NCBI RefSeq assembly: GCF_004522095.1
Contig: NZ_SPUI01000003.1
Coordinates: 1,054,001 to 1,118,000 of the forward strand
DNA length: 64,000 bases
From: Nocardioides sp. 503
Lineage (GTDB): Bacteria; Actinomycetota; Actinomycetes; Propionibacteriales; Nocardioidaceae
Direction: 5' to 3'
Part shown: one piece after another, positions 8,107 to 17,862 of the stretch
Layout: every line of letters starts with the position of its first letter
Position numbering within the stretch: position 1 is the first letter of the stretch
Position numbers and translations under genes: made by a program
Notes under the pieces: generated by a model
What the model was told of the DNA's origin: nothing
The model's input: only the letters and a program-made list of their open reading frames with translations
The model's database searches: none

Positions 8107-8135
8107 GCTGGCCCGTCCGAGTCGGACGGGCCAGC
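8107..8135. terminator. Bidirectional hairpin terminator
   Basis: Perfect 14-bp arms (GCTGGCCCGTCCGA and its complement) surround one central base. It lies between the convergent lipoprotein and fadB genes. There is no U-tract, as is common in high-G+C actinobacteria. Confidence 0.75.
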
Positions 8136-8150
8136 GATCTGAAGTGCGCG

Positions 8151-10343
8151 TCAGGCCGGGAAGGACCCGCCGGTCTCCGCGAGGTCGCGCAGCCACGGGG
8201 TGGGCGCGAACCGGTCGCCGTACGTCGCCGCCAGCTCGTCGGCGCGCTTCACGAACGCCTTGAGGCCGATCTCGCCGTCGGTGCCTTCGTAGCCGGTCAT
8301 GAACTGCGCGGCGCCACCGGTCATCGGCGGGAAGCCGATGCCCATGATCGAGCCGATGTTGGCCGCCGCCGCAGAGGTGATGACACCCTCCTCGAAGCAC
8401 TTGGCGGTCTCGAGCGCCTCGGCGAAGAGCATCCGGTCCTTGACGTCCTGGAGCGGGAGCTGCTCCTCGGCGACGGGGAACAGCTCGCCCAGGCCCGACC
8501 AGATGGACTGGCGCTTGCCGGCCTCGTCGTAGTCGTAGAAGCCGGCGCCGCGCAGGCGACCGGCGCGGCCGGCCTCCAGCATCCGGTCGACGACCGCGGT
8601 GCCGGGGTGCTCGGGGGCCGGGCTGCCCTCGCGCTCGGCGGCCTCGCGGGTCGCCTTGGCGATCTTGGCCATGAGCTCGAGGTTGAGCTCGTCGGAGAGC
8701 TGGAGCACGGGCGCGGGGTAGCCGGCCTGCGTGGTCGCGCGCTCGATCGTCCAGGGCTGCACGCCCTCGGCGAGCATCGCCATGCCCTCGTTGACCATGA
8801 AGCCGATGACGCGCGAGGTGTAGAAGCCGCGGCTGTCGTTGACGACGATCGGCGTCTTGCGGATCTGCTGCACGACGTCGTAGGCCTTGGCCAGCGCGGC
8901 GTCCGAGGTCGCCCTGCCCTTGATGATCTCGACCAGCGGCATCTTGTCGACCGGGCTGAAGAAGTGCAGCCCGATGAAGTCGGCCGGACGGTCGACGCCC
9001 TCGGCGAGCTCGGTGATCGGCAGCGTCGAGGTGTTGGAGCACAGGAGCGCGTCGGCGTTGACGTACGGCGCGATCTCGGCGAACACCTGGTGCTTGAGCG
9101 AGGGGTCCTCGAAGACGGCCTCGATGACCAGGTCGCAGCCGGCGAGGGCGGCAGGGTCGGTCGTGGCGGTGATCCGTCCGAGCAGCTCGGCCTTCTTGTC
9201 CTCGGTGGACTTGCCGCGCGAGATCGCCTTGTCCAGCAGCGCCTCGGAGTAGGCCTTGCCCTTGTCGGCGCTGGCCTGCTCGACGTCCTTGAGGACGACC
9301 TCCATGCCCGCACGCGCGCAGGAGTAGGCGATGCCGGCGCCCATCATGCCGGCGCCCAGGACGCCGACCTTGGTGGCCCTGAACGGCTCGAAGCCGTCGG
9401 GGCGCAGCGAGCCGGAGTTGATGGCCTGCAGGTCGAAGAAGAACGCCTGGATCATGTTCTTCGAGCCCTGGTTGACGATCAGGTTCGTGAGGTAGCGCGA
9501 CTCGATGCGCGAGGCGGTGTCGAAGTCGACCTGTGCGCCCTCGACCGCGGCGCTGAGGATCGCCCGGGCGGCGGGGTAGAGCGCGCCCTTGGTCTGCTTG
9601 CGCAGCAGCGCGGGGAACGCCGGCAGGAAGCCCGCCAGCGCCGGCGACTTGGGCGTGCCGCCGGGCATCTTGTAGCCCGGGGCGTCCCAGGGGTTCTTCG
9701 ACGCCTCGGGGTTGGCCTTGATCCACGCCTTCGCGGCGGGGACGAGCTCCTCGCGGGTGGCGACGAGCTCGTCGACCAGGCCCTTCTCCTTGGCCGTGGC
9801 CGGGGTGAATTGGGTGCCCTGGAGCAGCACGTCCATGAGCCCGGACTGGATGCCGAGCAGGCGCACGATGCGGGTGACGCCGCCGCCGCCGGGCAGCAGG
9901 CCGAGGCTGGACTCGGGCAGGCCGAGCTTGACCGAGGAGTCGTCGACGACGATGCGGTGGTTGGTGGCGAGCGCGATCTCGAAGCCGCCGCCGAGCGCGG
10001 CGCCGTTGATGGCGGCGACGACCGGGCGCGGGAAGGTCTCCAGGCGGCGCAGGCCGGCCTTGACGCTCTCGGCGAGCGAGAACACCGAGGCGGCGTCGTC
10101 CTTGGTCGCCAGCACCATGGACTTGAGGTTGCCGCCGGCGAAGAAGGTCTTCTTCGCCGAGGCCACGACGACGCCGGTGACGTCGTCGGCCTCGGCGTAG
10201 AGGCGGTCGACGGCGTCGGCCATCGAGGAGATGTAGAGCTCGTTCATGGTGTTGGCGCTGGCCGTCGGGTCGTCGAGGGTCAGCGTGACGATGCCGTCGG
10301 CGTCGCGCTCGTAGTGCACGGCGGTCTGGGTCGTGGTGCTCAT
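8151..10343 (-). CDS. fadB: Fatty-acid oxidation multifunctional protein: enoyl-CoA hydratase / 3-hydroxyacyl-CoA dehydrogenase
   Basis: 730 residues. The crotonase half (about 1-190) has [10 protein letters not shown] for the oxyanion hole and [13 protein letters not shown], and [16 protein letters not shown] carries the acidic catalytic residues. The 3-hydroxyacyl-CoA dehydrogenase half starts at [14 protein letters not shown] (NAD-binding, about residue 330), with [16 protein letters not shown] and an HAD C-terminal domain repeat to the end. It carries out the hydration and NAD-dependent oxidation steps of beta-oxidation, probably with the thiolase encoded upstream. Length and order resemble the fadA-fadB pair of mycobacteria (from memory). 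A 155-bp gap with a palindromic repeat separates it from fadA, so readthrough may be partial. Confidence 0.93.
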   Translation of the reverse strand: MSTTTQTAVHYERDADGIVTLTLDDPTASANTMNELYISSMADAVDRLYAEADDVTGVVVASAKKTFFAGGNLKSMVLATKDDAASVFSLAESVKAGLRRLETFPRPVVAAINGAALGGGFEIALATNHRIVVDDSSVKLGLPESSLGLLPGGGGVTRIVRLLGIQSGLMDVLLQGTQFTPATAKEKGLVDELVATREELVPAAKAWIKANPEASKNPWDAPGYKMPGGTPKSPALAGFLPAFPALLRKQTKGALYPAARAILSAAVEGAQVDFDTASRIESRYLTNLIVNQGSKNMIQAFFFDLQAINSGSLRPDGFEPFRATKVGVLGAGMMGAGIAYSCARAGMEVVLKDVEQASADKGKAYSEALLDKAISRGKSTEDKKAELLGRITATTDPAALAGCDLVIEAVFEDPSLKHQVFAEIAPYVNADALLCSNTSTLPITELAEGVDRPADFIGLHFFSPVDKMPLVEIIKGRATSDAALAKAYDVVQQIRKTPIVVNDSRGFYTSRVIGFMVNEGMAMLAEGVQPWTIERATTQAGYPAPVLQLSDELNLELMAKIAKATREAAEREGSPAPEHPGTAVVDRMLEAGRAGRLRGAGFYDYDEAGKRQSIWSGLGELFPVAEEQLPLQDVKDRMLFAEALETAKCFEEGVITSAAAANIGSIMGIGFPPMTGGAAQFMTGYEGTDGEIGLKAFVKRADELAATYGDRFAPTPWLRDLAETGGSFPA

Positions 10344-10411
10344 CTGGTGGTCCTGTTCGTCTGGGTGAGTTCAGGGGTACGGCGGGTGGTGGCGGTCGGC
10401 GGTCGGCTCAC

Positions 10412-10471
10412 GGGGTCTCGACACGCGGGTCACGGCTTCGCAAGCTCAGCCGTGCCGCTCGCTCGACCACC
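10412..10471. repeat. Palindromic intergenic repeat, GGGGTCTCGA...CTCGACCACC type
   Basis: It begins GGGGTCTCGACACGC, contains the hairpin ACGGCTTCGCAAGCTCAGCCGT, and ends CTCGACCACC. Related units lie at 17885-18003 and 57315-57402. It sits between fadA and fadB. Confidence 0.6.
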
Positions 10472-10474
10472 ATC

Positions 10475-10498
10475 AGCTGGTGTGAGCTCGTCCCTCGC

Positions 10499-10509
<11 letters not shown>
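10475..10509 (-). terminator. Hairpin overlapping the fadA stop codon
   Basis: 13-bp perfect arms (AGCTGGTGTGAGC and its complement) with a 9-nt loop. The right arm contains the fadA stop codon (10499-10501) and the last three codons. It would terminate or attenuate transcription before fadB. Confidence 0.65.
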
Positions 10510-11710
<1,201 letters not shown>

Positions 11711-11785
11711 GACCGTCCTCGATGTTGGGTGACGCGATGTGGAGACGAGCGTGTGGGTCGGGTGCGTGGACCTCCCGAGACTCCG

Positions 11786-11816
11786 ATTGTGACACTATTG
11801 CTGTCACTATCGTCAA
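11786..11816 (-). promoter_or_regulatory. MerR-type promoter of fadA-fadB with operator in a 19-bp spacer
   Basis: On the minus strand a -35 TTGACG (11811-11816) and -10 CACAAT (11786-11791) are separated by 19 bp. The dyad GTGACA-N7-TGTCAC (11789-11807) fills the spacer. Overlong 19-bp spacers with a central dyad are the hallmark of MerR-activated promoters, and a MerR gene starts 57 bp away. Confidence 0.65.
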
Positions 11817-11872
11817 GGGCCCGGGTGTGGCCTCACTCACCCGGGCGGGAGTGCGCCACGAAGGAGGCAGGC

Positions 11873-12616
11873 ATGACCCACGGATCCGTCACCGACAACG
11901 TCGACGAGCTGCGCGGCCTGCTCACGCTGGAGGAGCTCACCAACCGGGTGGGGATGAGCGTGCGCAACGTGCGCTTCTACACGACCAAGGGGCTCGTGCC
12001 GCCGCCCCTGCGGCGCGGCCGCTCGGGCTACTACACGCCCGACCACGTCGCCCGCCTCGAGCTCGTGCAGGAGCTGCAGAGCCACGGCTTCACGCTCGCG
12101 GCGATCGAGGGCTACCTCGCCGGCATCCCCGCCGACGCCAGCCCCGAGGACATCGCGCTGCGCCGTACGATGCTCGCCCCCTGGCAGGCCGGACGCCCCG
12201 TGCTCCTGACGCTGGCCGACCTGGAGCGGCGCTGCGACCGCTCGCTGTCGGCCGACGACCTGCAGGTGCTGGCGGCTCTCGGGATCGCCGAGCCCGTCGG
12301 CGAGGAGACCTACGAGGTCGCCCAGTCCCAGCTCTCCGTGGGCCTGGCCCTGCTCGACCTCGGCTACCCGCTCGAGGCCGCCGTCGCCACCGGCGAGATC
12401 TACCGCCGCCACGGCCGCGAGCTGGCCCACGAGCTCTACGACGTCTTCCGGCGGATGGTGTGGCCGGTCTACCGCGAGTCCGGCGCGTCCCCCGAGACCG
12501 TCCAGGCCGTCGTCGAGCGCCTCAAGCCGCTCTCGGTCGCCAGCCTGGTGTCGGCCTACGAGGCCGGCATGGACGAGACCAAGCGCGAGAACATCGCCCG
12601 CAAGGCGCGCGGCTGA
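11873..12616 (+). CDS. MerR family transcriptional regulator of beta-oxidation genes (predicted)
   Basis: 247 residues. The N-terminal MerR winged helix is clear: LTLEELTNRVGMSVRNVRFY, then GLVPPPLRRGRSGYYTPDHV. The following helix and a long C-terminal domain (about residues 85-247) lack the cysteines of metal sensors, so an acyl-CoA or other organic ligand is more likely. The ATG at 11873 follows a strong GAAGGAGG (11860-11867). It is divergent from fadA, and the dyad at 11789-11807 is its probable operator. The stop at 12616 is followed by a palindromic repeat cluster. The DNA-binding family is certain; the target is inferred. Confidence 0.88.
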   Translation: MTHGSVTDNVDELRGLLTLEELTNRVGMSVRNVRFYTTKGLVPPPLRRGRSGYYTPDHVARLELVQELQSHGFTLAAIEGYLAGIPADASPEDIALRRTMLAPWQAGRPVLLTLADLERRCDRSLSADDLQVLAALGIAEPVGEETYEVAQSQLSVGLALLDLGYPLEAAVATGEIYRRHGRELAHELYDVFRRMVWPVYRESGASPETVQAVVERLKPLSVASLVSAYEAGMDETKRENIARKARG

Positions 12617-12639
12617 GGGTCGCCGGGCGGCTGCGCGTG

Positions 12640-12727
12640 AGATTCACCGGGTACCCGGTGAATCTGGTGCTTCCCGTACGAAGTTTCGTACCGGAAGCAT
12701 GAGTTTCATTGGGTACCCGGTGAATCT
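12640..12727. repeat. Three tandem palindromes, P-Q-P arrangement
   Basis: P1 (12640-12665) is a perfect 26-bp palindrome centred on GGTACC. Q (12668-12699) has 15-nt arms pairing at 14 positions around GT. P2 (12702-12727) matches P1 at 23 of 26 positions. Each is separated by exactly 2 nt. The array lies between convergent merR and DEAD-box helicase genes. Confidence 0.8.
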
Positions 12728-12751
12728 TGGGACGCGTGGGACGACGCCGAG

Positions 12752-12778
12752 GCGCCCGCCACCAGAGGTGACGGGCGC
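12752..12778 (-). terminator. Hairpin terminator of the DEAD-box helicase gene
   Basis: Arms GCGCCCG (12752-12758) and CGGGCGC (12772-12778) extend inward through CACC/GGTG with single bulges. It lies 22 bp past the helicase stop. Confidence 0.6.
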
Positions 12779-12800
12779 TTCGGGTGGTCGGGCTGAGGGG

Positions 12801-14276
12801 TCAGCGACGACCGGAGCTGAACGAGGCGGCGGTGTGGCTGCCGCCGGAGGACGACGTCGAGGCGCCGGCGCCGCCGCGCGAGCGGCCGCCACCGGGGCGA
12901 CCGCCGCCGGCCTTGGGGGCCGCCTTGGCCGAGGAGCCGCCGCGATTGCGACCGCCGCCGCTGCCACCGGACTTGGGCTGGCCGCCGCCGGAGCGACCGC
13001 CGCCGCCACCGCCGGAGCGACGGCGCGGGCCGCCCCCGCCACCGGCGGGACGCGAGCCGGACGGCTCGGGGCGGTCGAGCTCGATGCCACCGACGACCAC
13101 CGTGCGCTCGCCGGGGGCGAGCGTGGTGAGCATCGGGTGCGAGGCGTTGTCGATGCGCGTGGTGGTCGGCTTGATGCCGGCCGCGCGGGTCAGCTGGCGC
13201 ACGTCGCGCACCTGGTCGTCGGTCATCAGGGTGATGACGGTGCCCGCGGCACCGGCACGCGCCGTACGGCCCGAGCGGTGCAGGTAGGCCTTGTGCTCGG
13301 TCGGCGGGTCGGCGTGCACGACGAGCGCCACGTCGTCGACGTGGATGCCGCGCGCGGCGATGTCGGTCGCGACCAGGGTCGTGGCCTTGCCGGAGTGGAA
13401 CATCTCCATGTTGCGCGTGCGCGCGTTCTGGCTGAGGTTGCCGTGCAGGTCGACCGAGGGCACGCCCGACTTGTTGAGCTGGCGGGCCAGCGCCTTGGCG
13501 CCGTGCTTGGTGCGGGTGAAGACCACGGTGCGGCCCGGCGCGCTGGTCAGGTCGACCAGGATCGAGACGCGGTGCTCGCGGGCGACGTGCAGGACGTGGT
13601 GGTCCATCGTCGACACCGGCGACTGCGCCGAGTCGGCCTCGTGGACCTTCGGGGAGTGCAGGAAGCGCTTGACCAGGACGTCGATCGCGTTGTCGAGCGT
13701 GGCCGAGAAGAGCAGGCGCTGACCCGACGTCGGGGTCTTGTCCATGATCCGGCGTACGGCGGGCAGGAAGCCGAGGTCGGCCATGTGGTCGGCCTCGTCG
13801 AGCACGGTGACCTCGATGTTGCCGAGGTCGAGGTGGCCCTGCTGCATGAGGTCCTCGAGGCGACCCGGGCAGGCGACGACGATGTCGACGCCCTTGCGCA
13901 GGCCCATGACCTGGGGGTTCTGGCCGACGCCACCGAAGATGGTGATCGTCGAGAAGCCGGCGGCCTTGGCCAGCGGCTGGAGCGCGGCGTGGATCTGTCC
14001 GACCAGCTCGCGGGTCGGGGCGAGGATCAGCGCACGCGGGGACTTGGGCGCCGCACGGCGGCCCGAGTCGGAGAGGCGCGAGATCATCGGCAGCAGGAAC
14101 GCGTAGGTCTTGCCGGAGCCGGTGCGGCCCCGGCCGAGGACGTCACGGCCGGCGAGCGAGTCCGGCAGCGTCGCAGCCTGGATCGGGGTCGGGACGGTGA
14201 TGCCGTTGTCGGTCAGGATGGAGACGAGCTCGGACGGGACGCCGAGCGCGGCGAAAGAGGGCGAAGCTGAATTCAC
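12801..14276 (-). CDS. DEAD-box ATP-dependent RNA helicase
   Basis: 491 residues. Motifs in order: Q motif (PTPIQAATLP), I (GRTGSGKT), Ia (APTRELVGQ), II (VLDEADHM), III (FSATL), V (VATDIAARGIHV) and VI (HRSGRTARAG). The last 90 or so residues are a low-complexity Gly/Arg/Ser tail with GGGGG and RSGGG runs, typical of RNA-binding tails in actinobacterial RhlE/CsdA-like helicases. It probably remodels mRNA or ribosome precursors in the cytoplasm, often as a cold-shock function. A leader of about 190 nt with hairpins precedes it, as in other post-transcriptionally regulated helicase genes. Confidence 0.93.
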   Translation of the reverse strand: MNSASPSFAALGVPSELVSILTDNGITVPTPIQAATLPDSLAGRDVLGRGRTGSGKTYAFLLPMISRLSDSGRRAAPKSPRALILAPTRELVGQIHAALQPLAKAAGFSTITIFGGVGQNPQVMGLRKGVDIVVACPGRLEDLMQQGHLDLGNIEVTVLDEADHMADLGFLPAVRRIMDKTPTSGQRLLFSATLDNAIDVLVKRFLHSPKVHEADSAQSPVSTMDHHVLHVAREHRVSILVDLTSAPGRTVVFTRTKHGAKALARQLNKSGVPSVDLHGNLSQNARTRNMEMFHSGKATTLVATDIAARGIHVDDVALVVHADPPTEHKAYLHRSGRTARAGAAGTVITLMTDDQVRDVRQLTRAAGIKPTTTRIDNASHPMLTTLAPGERTVVVGGIELDRPEPSGSRPAGGGGGPRRRSGGGGGGRSGGGQPKSGGSGGGRNRGGSSAKAAPKAGGGRPGGGRSRGGAGASTSSSGGSHTAASFSSGRR

Positions 14277-14469
14277 AGGGAGTCACTAACGTTGGTGTGT
14301 CTCACCAAGCTGGCCCGTCGGCGACGGGCGGGAAGCATGTGCCTCACGAAGGAGGGGCGCGACCGGGACCGAAGATCTCGTGCGCGCAGGAGCTCGAGGC
14401 AAGACTTGACGAGCTGCTGAAGCAAGCCTAGGGCACCCGGCCACACAACCGGGCATTGCCAACGCTCCC
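14277..14469 (-). other. Long structured 5' leader region of the helicase gene
   Basis: This stretch has no credible gene. Two adjacent dyads lie just upstream of the ATG: TTGGTG/CACCAA (14292-14308) and GCCCGTC-GGC-GACGGGC (14313-14329). Cold-shock RNA helicase genes often have long autoregulated leaders. No known riboswitch class is recognised. Confidence 0.45.
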
Positions 14470-14481
14470 TAGGGTGTGAAC

Positions 14482-15390
14482 ATGACCACCGTCCTCGTCA
14501 CCGGAGCCACGGGCTTCGTGGGCCGCCGTCTCGTGCCCGCGCTCGTCGACCAGGGGCACACGGTGCGCGCCATGACCCGCCACCCCGACACCTACGACGG
14601 TCCGGGCGAGGCGGTCGGCGCCGACGTCGGCGACCCCGCCAGCCTCGAGCGCGCGCTGGCCGGCGCGGACGTCGCCGTCTACCTCGTGCACTCGCTCGAC
14701 GACGACGACTTCGAGCGCAAGGACGCCGAGGCGGCGCGCGCCTTCGGACGGGCCGCCGCCGGAGCCGGCACCCGGCAGATCATCTACCTCGGCGGGCTCG
14801 GGGCCGACGGCGACGACCTGTCCGCGCACCTGCGCTCGCGGCGCGAGGTCGAGTCGCTGCTCGGCGAGGCCGGGGTGCCGGTCACGGTCCTGCGGGCCGC
14901 GATCGTCGTGGGCGCCGGCGGCATCTCCTGGGAGATGACCCGTCAGCTGGTGAAGAACCTGCCCGCGATGGTGGTGCCCAAGTGGGCCGCCACCCGCACC
15001 CAGCCGGTCGCCATCTCCGACGTCGTGCGCTACCTCTCCGGCGTGGTCGACCGCGACGAGGCGATCGGCAAGGTCTTCGAGATCGGCGGCGCCGACCGGC
15101 TGAGCTACATCGAGATGCTGCAGCAGGCCTCGCAGGTCATGAACGGCCGGACCCTGCGGGTCTTCCAGGTGCCGGTGCTGACGCCCAAGCTGTCGTCGTA
15201 CTGGATCTCGTTCGTCACGAACGTCGACGTCACGACCGGGCGCAACCTGATCGACTCGATGGGCACCGAGGTCATCGTCACCGACGACGCGATCCTCGGG
15301 GTCGTGCCGGGCGAGCCGCTGAGCTACCGCGAGGCCGTCGAGGTCGCCATCGAGGAGTCGAACGCCTCAGCCGCCGAACAGCAGGGGTAG
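14482..15390 (+). CDS. NAD(P)H-binding atypical SDR (NmrA-like) protein
   Basis: 302 residues. The glycine-rich TGATGFVGRRLV near the N-terminus marks an extended/atypical SDR Rossmann fold. The YxxxK pair of classical enzymes is not evident, and LVHSLDDDDFERKD and TQPVAISDVVRYL are typical of the NmrA-like, NDUFA9-like group. The ATG at 14482 is preferred because TAGGGT (14470-14475) ends 6 nt before it, giving a probable leaderless start. A redox sensor, quinone-linked or epimerase-like role is possible. Its last 24 bp overlap the convergent CPBP protease gene. Confidence 0.85.
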   Translation: MTTVLVTGATGFVGRRLVPALVDQGHTVRAMTRHPDTYDGPGEAVGADVGDPASLERALAGADVAVYLVHSLDDDDFERKDAEAARAFGRAAAGAGTRQIIYLGGLGADGDDLSAHLRSRREVESLLGEAGVPVTVLRAAIVVGAGGISWEMTRQLVKNLPAMVVPKWAATRTQPVAISDVVRYLSGVVDRDEAIGKVFEIGGADRLSYIEMLQQASQVMNGRTLRVFQVPVLTPKLSSYWISFVTNVDVTTGRNLIDSMGTEVIVTDDAILGVVPGEPLSYREAVEVAIEESNASAAEQQG

Positions 15391-16065
15391 CGCCAGCAGC
15401 ATGGTCAGCGACCACGTGCAGTGGGTCAGGATCGGTGCCAGGATCCCGCCCGACGCCCGGCGCTGCAGCCCGACGATCACACCGAGCAGGATCGCCGCGA
15501 ACGACAGCATGATGTTGCCCGAGGCCAGCGTCGCCACGATGTAGGCGATCGAGGTCCACAGCACCGGGCGCCGCGGGATGGCGGCGTAGGCGGCCCCGCG
15601 GAAGAACAGCTCCTCGGCCACGCCGTTGACCGCCGTGATCAGGGCCAGCAGCGGCAGCGAGCCCTGGTCGGCGTAGTCGAGGACCGAGGTCACCTGGCGC
15701 TCGAGCGGGTCGATGGTGCGCACGACCAGCGCGCCCACCACGAAGACCGCGGACAGGCCGAGCCCGATCAGGATCGGGGTGAGGACGGGGCGGACGTGGT
15801 CGTCGCGCCGCGCGATGCGCCCGAGGTGCAGGGGGCCGGAGGCGAAGGCGCCCACCGTCCAGACGGCCGCCAGCCCGAACGTCGCCGGGTAGAACCACCG
15901 GCTGCCGGGATCGATGCGCAGCGACAGGCCGAGCACCAGCGCACCCGCGAGGACGAAGCAGATGGTGACGACCTGACGACGCCGCAGCGCCGTCGGGGTC
16001 TCATGGTGGTCGCGTGGGACGACGTCCCACAACGACCGCTCGAGCCACGCACGCACACAGATCAC
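15367..16065 (-). CDS. CPBP family intramembrane glutamic endopeptidase
   Basis: Up to 232 residues with about six hydrophobic segments. The Abi/CPBP motif EELFFRG (in VAEELFFRGAAY) and the later histidine in LTHCTWSL supply the catalytic glutamates and metal or base residue. It is an integral-membrane protease of the Rce1 type, with unknown substrate. The GTG at 16065 is tentative: it falls inside the hairpin that ends the upstream csbD transcript, and a second GTG at 16056 would give VRAWLERSLWD. The 3' end overlaps the convergent NAD(P)-binding gene by 24 bp. Confidence 0.82.
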   Translation of the reverse strand: MICVRAWLERSLWDVVPRDHHETPTALRRRQVVTICFVLAGALVLGLSLRIDPGSRWFYPATFGLAAVWTVGAFASGPLHLGRIARRDDHVRPVLTPILIGLGLSAVFVVGALVVRTIDPLERQVTSVLDYADQGSLPLLALITAVNGVAEELFFRGAAYAAIPRRPVLWTSIAYIVATLASGNIMLSFAAILLGVIVGLQRRASGGILAPILTHCTWSLTMLLALPLLFGG

Positions 16066-16097
16066 CCCTCGCCGTAAGACTCTACGGGCGAGGGGTG
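16063..16097 (-). terminator. Hairpin downstream of csbD
   Basis: 11-bp arms, CACCCCTCGCC (16063-16073) and its complement (16087-16097), with an inner GTA/TAC pairing. It lies 27 bp past the csbD stop and probably ends that transcript. Confidence 0.65.
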
Positions 16098-16123
16098 AGC
16101 GTGCTCGAACTTGGTGACGGACG

Positions 16124-16318
16124 CTACTTCTTGAACGCGTCCTTGACGTCGCCGACGGCGTCCTTGGCCTTCTCGGCGCCGTCCTTCAGCGAGGACTTGG
16201 CCTGGTCGCCCTTGCCCTCGGCCTCGAGGCTCTCGTCGCCGGTGGCCTTGCCGGTGTGCTCCTTGGCCTTGCCGCCGAGGTCCTCGGCCTTGTTGCTGAG
16301 CTTGTCGTCCAGTCCCAT
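16124..16318 (-). CDS. CsbD family stress protein
   Basis: 64 residues, highly charged and rich in Lys, Asp, Glu, Ala and Gly, beginning MGLDDKLSNKAEDLGGKAKE. This matches the CsbD-like family of small, probably disordered, general-stress proteins of unknown function. The ATG is preceded by GGAGGTAGCACG, a good Shine-Dalgarno sequence. It has its own terminator downstream and lies 24 bp from the monooxygenase stop upstream, so it may share that transcript or have its own promoter inside it. Confidence 0.88.
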   Translation of the reverse strand: MGLDDKLSNKAEDLGGKAKEHTGKATGDESLEAEGKGDQAKSSLKDGAEKAKDAVGDVKDAFKK

Positions 16319-16342
16319 CGTGCTACCTCCAGGGTTGTCCGG

Positions 16343-17815
16343 TCACGCCGCCGGCGGTTTGCCCGCGGACGTGCTTCCAGTGAACGTCACGACGCCGTCC
16401 TCCACCACACCCCGGCGGATGGTCCGCAGGTCGGTGACGTAGTTCTGCTTCAGCAGCCACGGCGCCCGGTCGCCCTGCTTGGGCAGCCGGTCCAGGGCGC
16501 GCAGGACGTAGCCGGCCTTGAAGTCCATGAACGGCAGCTCGCCGACCGACGGGTCGCGCACCGGCACCACGGTGGTCGTGCCGGTCTCGTCGAGGTGGCG
16601 CAGCACCCGGCAGACGTAGTCGGCCACCAGGTCGGCCTTCAGCGTCCATGACGCGTTGGTGTAGCCGATCGTGTAGGCGAAGTTGGGCACGCCGCTGAGC
16701 ATCAGCGCCTTGTAGGCCATGGTCCGCGACAGCTCCACCGGCACCCCGTCGACGACGAGGTCCACGCCGCCGAACGGCAGCAGCCGCAGGCCGGTGGCCG
16801 TCACGATGATGTCGGCCTCGATCTCCTCACCCGACGTCAGCCGGATGCCGCTGGGCGTGAACGTCTCGATGGTGTCGGTGACGACGGAGGCCGTGCCGCG
16901 GCGCAGCGCCCGGAACAGGTCGCCGTCCGGGACGAAGCAGACCCGCTGGTCCCACGGGTCGTAGACCGGCTTGAAGTGCTCGTCGACGTCCACGCCCTCG
17001 GGCAGCTGCTTCTCGGTCTGGCCGCGGATCATCCTCTTCACCAGCTCCGGGCGCCGCTGGCTGAGCTGGTAGAAGCCGATGGCGGTGAGGATGTTGGACC
17101 ACCGCACGACCGGGTACGACAGCCGCTGCGGCAGGCGGCGCAGGAGCTTGGCGAGCGGGTCACGGCCCGAGCGCGACATCACGTACGTCGGCGAGCGCTG
17201 CAGCATCGTGACGTGCTCGGCGGTCGTGGCCATCGCCGGCACGAGCGTGATCGCCGTGGCGCCGCTGCCGATCACGACGACCCGCTTGCCGGCGTGGTCG
17301 AGGTCCTCCGGCCAGTGCTGCGGGTGCACGACCTGTCCGGCGAAGTCGTCCTGGCCGGGGAACGTCGGGGCGTAGCCCTGCTCGTAGTCGTAGTAGCCCG
17401 AGCAGCCCCACAGGAAGTCGGTCGTCATGGTCACGGTCTCGCCGTCGTGGTCCGCGGTGACCGTCCAGCGCGCGGTCTCGGAGTCCCAGCTGGCGCCCGT
17501 CACCCGGTGGCGGTAGCGGATCAGCTCGTCCACGCCGTACTCGTGGGCGACCGTGCGCAGGTAGTCGAGGATCAGCGGGCCGTCGGCGAGGGCGGTGTCG
17601 CCGGGCCAGGGCCGCCAGTGGAACCCGAACGTGAACATGTCGGAGTCCGAGCGGATGCCGGGGTACTTGAAGAGGTCCCACGTCCCGCCGCTGCGCTCCC
17701 GGCTCTCCAGGAGCGCCACGCTCCGCCCGGGGTGCTCGGTGCGCAGCCGGCAGGCGGCCCCGATCCCGGCCAGCCCGGCGCCGATGACCAACACGTCCAC
17801 GTGCTCGGTGCTCAT
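16343..17815 (-). CDS. Flavin-containing Baeyer-Villiger-type monooxygenase (EthA-like)
   Basis: 490 residues. FAD-binding GAGLAGIGAACRL (12-24), the NADPH-binding GSGATAITLVPA, and the BVMO fingerprint FAGQVVHPQHWP, matching F-x-G-x-x-x-H-x-x-x-W-P, are all present. It should insert oxygen next to a ketone, or oxidise a sulfur or nitrogen, using FAD, NADPH and O2. Length and pattern resemble mycobacterial EthA. The ATG at 17815 has TAGCGT (17822-17827) ending 6 nt upstream, indicating a leaderless transcript. No regulator adjoins it. The family is firm; the substrate is unknown. Confidence 0.9.
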   Translation of the reverse strand: MSTEHVDVLVIGAGLAGIGAACRLRTEHPGRSVALLESRERSGGTWDLFKYPGIRSDSDMFTFGFHWRPWPGDTALADGPLILDYLRTVAHEYGVDELIRYRHRVTGASWDSETARWTVTADHDGETVTMTTDFLWGCSGYYDYEQGYAPTFPGQDDFAGQVVHPQHWPEDLDHAGKRVVVIGSGATAITLVPAMATTAEHVTMLQRSPTYVMSRSGRDPLAKLLRRLPQRLSYPVVRWSNILTAIGFYQLSQRRPELVKRMIRGQTEKQLPEGVDVDEHFKPVYDPWDQRVCFVPDGDLFRALRRGTASVVTDTIETFTPSGIRLTSGEEIEADIIVTATGLRLLPFGGVDLVVDGVPVELSRTMAYKALMLSGVPNFAYTIGYTNASWTLKADLVADYVCRVLRHLDETGTTTVVPVRDPSVGELPFMDFKAGYVLRALDRLPKQGDRAPWLLKQNYVTDLRTIRRGVVEDGVVTFTGSTSAGKPPAA

Positions 17816-17862
17816 GCCCGCACGCTAGTCGGATCCGGCGGCTGTTGACAGTTGTTCAGCAA

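Noticed and set aside
12644..13090. Short Ala/Pro-rich minus-strand frame ending in sequence from the P-Q-P palindromes
   Set aside because: It is an alternative frame of the helicase Gly/Arg/Ser tail plus repeat DNA; no start signal or homology.
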